NCBI GenBank assembly: GCA_937926355.1
Contig: CALAZP010000142.1
Location: 1 to 46,629, forward strand
Length of the DNA: 46,629 nt
Reading direction: 5' to 3'
Origin: an uncultured Saprospirales bacterium
Lineage (GTDB): Bacteria; Bacteroidota; Bacteroidia; Chitinophagales; Saprospiraceae
Shown: positions 43,536 to 46,629 of the stretch, one piece after another
Numbering within the stretch: position 1 is the stretch's first letter
How the letters are laid out: each line of letters opens with the position of its first letter
Position numbers and translations under genes: made by a program
Notes under the pieces: generated by a model
What the model saw: the letters and a program-made list of their open reading frames with translations, nothing else
What the model was told of the DNA's origin: nothing
Databases searched by the model: none

Positions 43536-44492
43536 CTATTTTATTACAAAATACCTGACGGTTTGGGAAGACAATTTAAGATGACTCACCCAAGCCGGCT
43601 TAGATTTAATTTCAACCTGCAAAAACTGAATATTTTTATTTTGTTCTTCCTTAAAGGTTACGGCCAAATCAAAATCTTCCGGATTAGTTTGATTAAACTT
43701 GCTCAATCCAACTAAAACCGAAATTTGAATTTTTTCAGGGAAAATCAGAATTTCTTTATCCGTAAGATTATTTACATTGACAGGAACGAATATGGATTTT
43801 TCTGTAAAAGCCTCAATTGGAATTGTCATTTCAACTTCATGAATATCCATTTTTAATGGTGGCTCTGGTTTCTCAATTTTTATTGTTTCAGATTTGGTAG
43901 CTTTAAGTGGAATTTCCACTGAATAGTTAATTGGCCATTTTTCAATTTGTGTAACTAAAGAAACAGGTCCTATAATTTCAACATAAGAAGGATTAAAACT
44001 AATGGAATCAGCAAGTTGATGTCCCTTCTCAAGAGATAGATTATTATTGAGATATAAGGGAATTTTCTTAGATATTTTATCCTCGATGGAAATTACCTCA
44101 TTATCTAATATCACGTTAAGAACGTTCAAGTCATTGACTTTGAGTTCATTTTCTATCTTTCTTTTTATTTCGTTATTAGAAATACTTAGACTATTTTCTG
44201 TATTGGGAAACTGTTGTAAGTAAAGTTCCTCTTTAAGTAGAAATTCAAAAAATAAATCCCAACCCCTACCTTCAATAAGGGCAGTTATATCTTTAGATAT
44301 GGGAGTCCGTAAAATTTTTTCAGGAGGCAATACTTCATCTATGTTCACAGGTTTAGAAACAGTATAAACCTGTGACATTCTGACTAGAAACCAAAAAATA
44401 AGCGAAATTAGAATACAAATAAAAAGTATAGCTCTGTCTTCCCTTATTTTAAAGGTTATCTTTCTTTTATTTATCTTTATTGTTGGCAGCAT
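43536..44492 (-). CDS. ybbR: YbbR-like domain protein (CdaR-type)
   Basis: 318 aa. An N-terminal membrane helix (AILFICILISLIFWFLV, about 20-36) is followed by a periplasmic region of repeated beta-rich YbbR units, seen in phrases such as PLYLNNNLSLEKGHQL and SYVEIIGPVSLVTQIEKWPI. In other phyla YbbR/CdaR regulates the di-AMP cyclase CdaA; no cdaA is adjacent here, so that role is not assumed. Its start overlaps the 3' end of yajC by 26 bases. Typical neighbour order in this phylum is DUF1573-yajC-ybbR-coaE; here dnaG follows instead. Confidence 0.85.
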   Translation of the reverse strand: MLPTIKINKRKITFKIREDRAILFICILISLIFWFLVRMSQVYTVSKPVNIDEVLPPEKILRTPISKDITALIEGRGWDLFFEFLLKEELYLQQFPNTENSLSISNNEIKRKIENELKVNDLNVLNVILDNEVISIEDKISKKIPLYLNNNLSLEKGHQLADSISFNPSYVEIIGPVSLVTQIEKWPINYSVEIPLKATKSETIKIEKPEPPLKMDIHEVEMTIPIEAFTEKSIFVPVNVNNLTDKEILIFPEKIQISVLVGLSKFNQTNPEDFDLAVTFKEEQNKNIQFLQVEIKSKPAWVSHLKLSSQTVRYFVIK

Positions 44493-44790
44493 ATACTGCT
44501 TCTGTCATTTCTTTAGAAACCGAACTTTTAGTAATTCTTAAATATATCTTACTTGCTACCTCAATGGTGACAATTTCATCTTCAATTTTAGTAATCTTAC
44601 CAAGAATTCCGCTCGTAGTAACGATTTCTTTACCCTTATCCAATTCACTTAGAAAATTCTTTTGTTCCTTTTGCCTTTTATTTTGAGGCCTTATGAAGAA
44701 CAACCAAAAAATCAAAAACATTGCTCCTAAAAATAGGTAACTCGAATAAGGACTTGCATCAGTCTGAGCTTGAAGTAAAATAAAATTCAT
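44467..44790 (-). CDS. yajC: Sec translocase accessory protein YajC
   Basis: 107 aa, normal length. One membrane helix near the N-terminus (SSYLFLGAMFLIFWLFFI) is followed by RPQNKRQKEQKNFLSELDKG and the small beta domain TSGILGKITKIEDEIVTIEV that defines the family. YajC associates with SecDF and the Sec translocon. 11 bases downstream of the DUF1573 gene and overlapping ybbR by 26 bases. Confidence 0.95.
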   Translation of the reverse strand: MNFILLQAQTDASPYSSYLFLGAMFLIFWLFFIRPQNKRQKEQKNFLSELDKGKEIVTTSGILGKITKIEDEIVTIEVASKIYLRITKSSVSKEMTEAVYAANNKDK

Positions 44791-44801
44791 TTGTCTTTAG
44801 T

Positions 44802-45311
44802 TTAATCTATGATTTGACCTGTAAGTTCTAAAATATTTTGGGATGGGTAAGTATTTGCAAAAACGTTTATTTTTTTTGTTTGAAATCCAAATCTTCCCTG
44901 AGTATCAAATATAACTTTAATTGTACCATTTTCACCTGGTAAAATTGGTTCTTTGGGAAAATAAGGAACAGTACATCCACAATTGGCATTGGCATTACTT
45001 ATAATTAAAGAAGTCCCTCCAATATTTTTAAAATCATAAGTATGTATCACCTTTGTCCCAGATTTTACTTTCCCAAAATCAAAAGAATATTCTTCAAATT
45101 TTATTTTACCTAATTGGTTAGTATCAATTAAACCATCTGAAGAAATAGGAAAGCGAATAATTCCAGCATTTCCAAAATGAGAAGGTATTTCGGTTAAATG
45201 CTCTTTTGTATTTAATCCATCGAATTCAACTTTACAGCCAAGTAAAAAAACAATTCCAATCAAATGAATGATTATTTTCAAGGAAAAAAAAGAATGAAAT
45301 TGCACCGGCAT
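44802..45311 (-). CDS. DUF1573 lipoprotein
   Basis: 169 aa. The lipoprotein signal ends IGIVFLLGC. The mature domain is the DUF1573 Ig-like fold: FDFGKVKSGTKVIHTYDFKN, GGTSLIISNANANCGCTVPY and GENGTIKVIFDTQGRFGFQT. Such domains occur on many Bacteroidota envelope proteins; role unclear. Start choice matters: ATG at 45311 overlaps the divergent aroK gene by 18 bases, whereas a TTG at 45281 (MKIIIHLIGIVFLLGC) gives a more typical lipoprotein start and no overlap. First gene of the run to dnaG. Confidence 0.85.
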   Translation of the reverse strand: MPVQFHSFFSLKIIIHLIGIVFLLGCKVEFDGLNTKEHLTEIPSHFGNAGIIRFPISSDGLIDTNQLGKIKFEEYSFDFGKVKSGTKVIHTYDFKNIGGTSLIISNANANCGCTVPYFPKEPILPGENGTIKVIFDTQGRFGFQTKKINVFANTYPSQNILELTGQIID

Positions 45312-45830
45312 ATTTACTTAATGGGATTTATGGGTTCAGGTAAAACTTTTTTAGCAAAAAAAGTTAGACAAGAGTTAAACATTCCTTTTTATGATTTAGA
45401 TCAAGAAATTGAGAAATATTACAAAAACTCAATTGAAAATATTTTTAAATTAAAAGGAGAAAAATTTTTTAGAGATCTAGAAACTAAAGTGCTAAAGTCA
45501 CTCGTAACTTATTCTCCAGGTATGGTTTCCTTAGGTGGAGGAACGCCTTGTTTTAATGATAATATAAATTTCCTTAATTCCGATGGAATTACAATTTTTA
45601 TTGACACCCCCCCTGAACTGATATGCTCAAGATTACAAAAAGATAAAAATAAAAGGCCATTACTTAGTAATATTAAAGAAAATCCAAAAAAATTATTGGA
45701 GTTTGTAGAATATAAACTAGCAGAAAGGAAACCTTTTTACCAACAGGCAAAATTCATTATTCAACAAACACTTGAAAATCAAAAATCCACTTCAAAAGAT
45801 ATTTTTGATATCATTAAATCTATTAGTTGA
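45294..45830 (+). CDS. aroK: Shikimate kinase
   Basis: 178 aa from the ATG at 45294, chosen because a Shine-Dalgarno-like AAGGA lies about 9 bases upstream and MKLHRHIYLMGFMGSGKT matches the family start; an in-frame ATG at 45264 would add 10 unlikely residues. P-loop GFMGSGKTFLAKKV, IPFYDLDQEIEKYYKNSI, the GEKFFRDLETKVL arginine segment, VSLGGGTPCF and KRPLL lid are all present. It phosphorylates shikimate in aromatic amino-acid synthesis. Divergent, with an overlapping 5' end, from the DUF1573 gene. Confidence 0.94.
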   Translation: MKLHRHIYLMGFMGSGKTFLAKKVRQELNIPFYDLDQEIEKYYKNSIENIFKLKGEKFFRDLETKVLKSLVTYSPGMVSLGGGTPCFNDNINFLNSDGITIFIDTPPELICSRLQKDKNKRPLLSNIKENPKKLLEFVEYKLAERKPFYQQAKFIIQQTLENQKSTSKDIFDIIKSIS

Positions 45831-45914
45831 CGAACCAATTTTGCAAAAACTGAAAAATTTATTCGTCAAACATTCATATATTTAATACAATAATTGGAAT
45901 TACTTTAATACAGT

Positions 45915-46406
45915 ATGTTAAAATTTTATATTTTAACTTTTATTATTTTTTTTGTTTGTTGCGAAAACGCTGGTTTTGAAGATTGTTTACATGGCAAACC
46001 TAAACCTCTTTACGATAAAGAATTTCCAGGAGTTATAACTCATCATTTCGAAATTAGGAATGATTACAGTATTGAGAAAGTTTCATTTTCAGAAGATTAT
46101 CATATAACAATTTTACAAAGTGGTTGTGAAAAATTTACGCAAGAATTTATTTTCAATTTCAACTCTCCTCCATTTTTTCCTGAAGATGGTCAATTCCTTG
46201 CAATTAGAGAATTAGAAAAGTTAGGTAGCCAAAGAAATGATAATATTGCATATAAAGCTTGGGCAGATTTAATTTTAGCTCGAATAGATGCCCTTAACAA
46301 GGGTGAATCGGTTGAACTAACCAAAGGTTTTTTTGCTTCCATTAAAAAGATTATTTCTGAAAATTATTTTCAAATCACCATCAAATTATCTGAAGAATCT
46401 CATTAA
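45915..46406 (+). CDS. Hypothetical lipoprotein
   Basis: 163 aa. Signal MLKFYILTFIIFFVCC ends in a probable lipobox at cysteine 15 or 16. The mature part has three further cysteines (FEDCLHGKP and LQSGCEKF among the visible positions) and no recognisable domain. It lies 84 bases after aroK with AT-rich spacer; I see no clear promoter there, so it could be the second gene of an aroK transcript or independent. Family and function not recognised. Confidence 0.7.
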   Translation: MLKFYILTFIIFFVCCENAGFEDCLHGKPKPLYDKEFPGVITHHFEIRNDYSIEKVSFSEDYHITILQSGCEKFTQEFIFNFNSPPFFPEDGQFLAIRELEKLGSQRNDNIAYKAWADLILARIDALNKGESVELTKGFFASIKKIISENYFQITIKLSEESH

Positions 46407-46497
46407 GTATTAATTTTTTTTATAATTACTAATATACACAAATTCAATTATTTATATCTAAATAACCATTAAAATTCTACTTAAATATTTTTCTTTT
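46407..46497. other. AT-rich intergenic stretch
   Basis: Long T and A runs follow the stop of the hypothetical lipoprotein. I see no ORF, repeat or stable hairpin here; the T-run at 46484-46500 blends into the promoter that follows. Confidence 0.5.
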
Positions 46498-46528
46498 TTT
46501 GTTGATTTGAATAAGTTTTCTAATTTTG
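46498..46528 (+). promoter_or_regulatory. Near-ideal Bacteroidota promoter at the right end
   Basis: TTTG at 46498-46501, a 19-base gap, and TAATTTTG at 46521-46528 match both elements of the Bacteroidota sigma-A consensus (TTTG and TAnnTTTG) with ideal spacing. No start codon with an ORF follows inside the window. It is the clearest promoter in the segment. Confidence 0.65.
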
Positions 46529-46534
46529 TTTCAG

Positions 46535-46629
46535 CATACGACAGATTAAAATAAATATATATATCAAATAAAGATTATTTCAGTATCAGTAAGTTAGTTT
46601 GGCCCCATTGTTTCGACAATGGGGTTTTT
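46535..46629 (+). ncRNA. Candidate small RNA or terminated leader, about 95 nt
   Basis: Between the promoter at 46498-46528 and the terminator at 46603-46629 there is no ATG and no usable ORF. A transcript from about 46535 to the T-run would be about 95 nt. A weak helix is possible between AAATAA near 46550 and TTATTT near 46576. It does not resemble a tRNA. Options are a trans-acting small RNA, a 6S-like RNA or an attenuated leader of a gene beyond the window. Boundaries are estimated from promoter position. Confidence 0.45.
46603..46629 (+). terminator. UUCG-loop intrinsic terminator
   Basis: CCCCATTGT (46603-46611) pairs with ACAATGGGG (46616-46624) around the loop TTCG, followed by at least five T's (46625 to window end). 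Nine perfect pairs with four G-C at the base and a stable tetraloop make this a strong terminator of plus-strand transcription. On the minus strand no T-run follows, so it is one-directional. No protein gene ends near it on the plus strand. Confidence 0.85.

Noticed and set aside
1..46629. CRISPR array, defence island, prophage, insertion sequence
   Set aside because: No regularly spaced repeats, transposase, integrase, Cas or restriction genes seen. The AP2/HNH-like protein is the only element of mobile descent and stands alone.
1..46629. tRNA or rRNA genes
   Set aside because: Intergenic gaps were read for cloverleaf landmarks (GTTCRANNC-type T arm with matching acceptor ends) and for rRNA signatures; none found, and few gaps are long enough.

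Overview
The window reads as a compact, AT-rich chromosomal segment of a Bacteroidota bacterium, most likely a Cytophagales- or Flavobacteriales-like lineage. The pointers are a SusC-like/OMP beta-barrel TonB receptor with a carboxypeptidase-regulatory-like N-terminus, the DUF1573-yajC-ybbR cluster typical of the phylum, CtlX, several small lipoproteins, and TAnnTTTG-type -7 elements (the Bacteroidota sigma-A promoter) shortly before start codons. Gene density is very high: neighbouring genes abut or overlap by a few bases, and most convergent pairs have almost no spacer. I see no rRNA, tRNA, CRISPR array, insertion sequence or prophage. The gene content is mainly housekeeping.

Layout. 1-692: 3' part of a TPR protein. 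718-2802 (-): a possible SUI1 gene, then trxA, a DUF58 protein and an Hsp15-like S4 protein. 2856-4276: ctlX convergent with a PyrR-like phosphoribosyltransferase. 4291-7289 (+): a four-gene overlapping operon led by a membrane/Fe-S protein and an HdrB-like CCG protein, a likely quinone-linked electron-transfer module. 7272-12748: TPR lipoprotein, photolyase, coaE, ribD, an AP2-domain protein with a degenerate HNH region, mnmD and a 43-aa lipoprotein. 12843-17521: pdhB with a strong terminator, a TonB receptor and a sterol-desaturase-family protein. 17670-23604: a TRAP transporter whose binding-protein gene converges on its permease genes; the permease genes trail a co-directional run nrnA-fkp-prfB, and prfB carries a programmed +1 frameshift. 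23718-27728: ndk, mutS2, aroC. 27733-33262 (-): tamB, preceded by a gene that looks like a degenerate dihydropteroate synthase. 33342-38059: LysM protein, yidC, ffh and a possible small membrane protein. 38037-41624: membrane-anchored subtilase, trxB, fbaA. 41627-45311 (-): DUF1573 lipoprotein-yajC-ybbR-dnaG. 45294-46406: aroK and an unknown small lipoprotein. 46498-46629: an ORF-free stretch with a near-ideal Bacteroidota promoter and a UUCG-loop intrinsic terminator, which together look like a roughly 95-nt small RNA gene or a terminated leader.

Functional themes are membrane and envelope biogenesis (yidC, ffh, yajC, tamB, LysM, DUF1573), thiol redox (trxA, trxB), cofactor and aromatic synthesis (coaE, ribD, aroC, aroK), translation (prfB, mnmD, Hsp15-like, SUI1) and DNA replication or repair (dnaG, photolyase, mutS2). 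I found no obviously new multi-gene system. The items most worth a second look are the promoter-terminator unit at the right end, the DHPS-like pseudoenzyme candidate next to tamB, and the AP2 protein with a broken HNH core.
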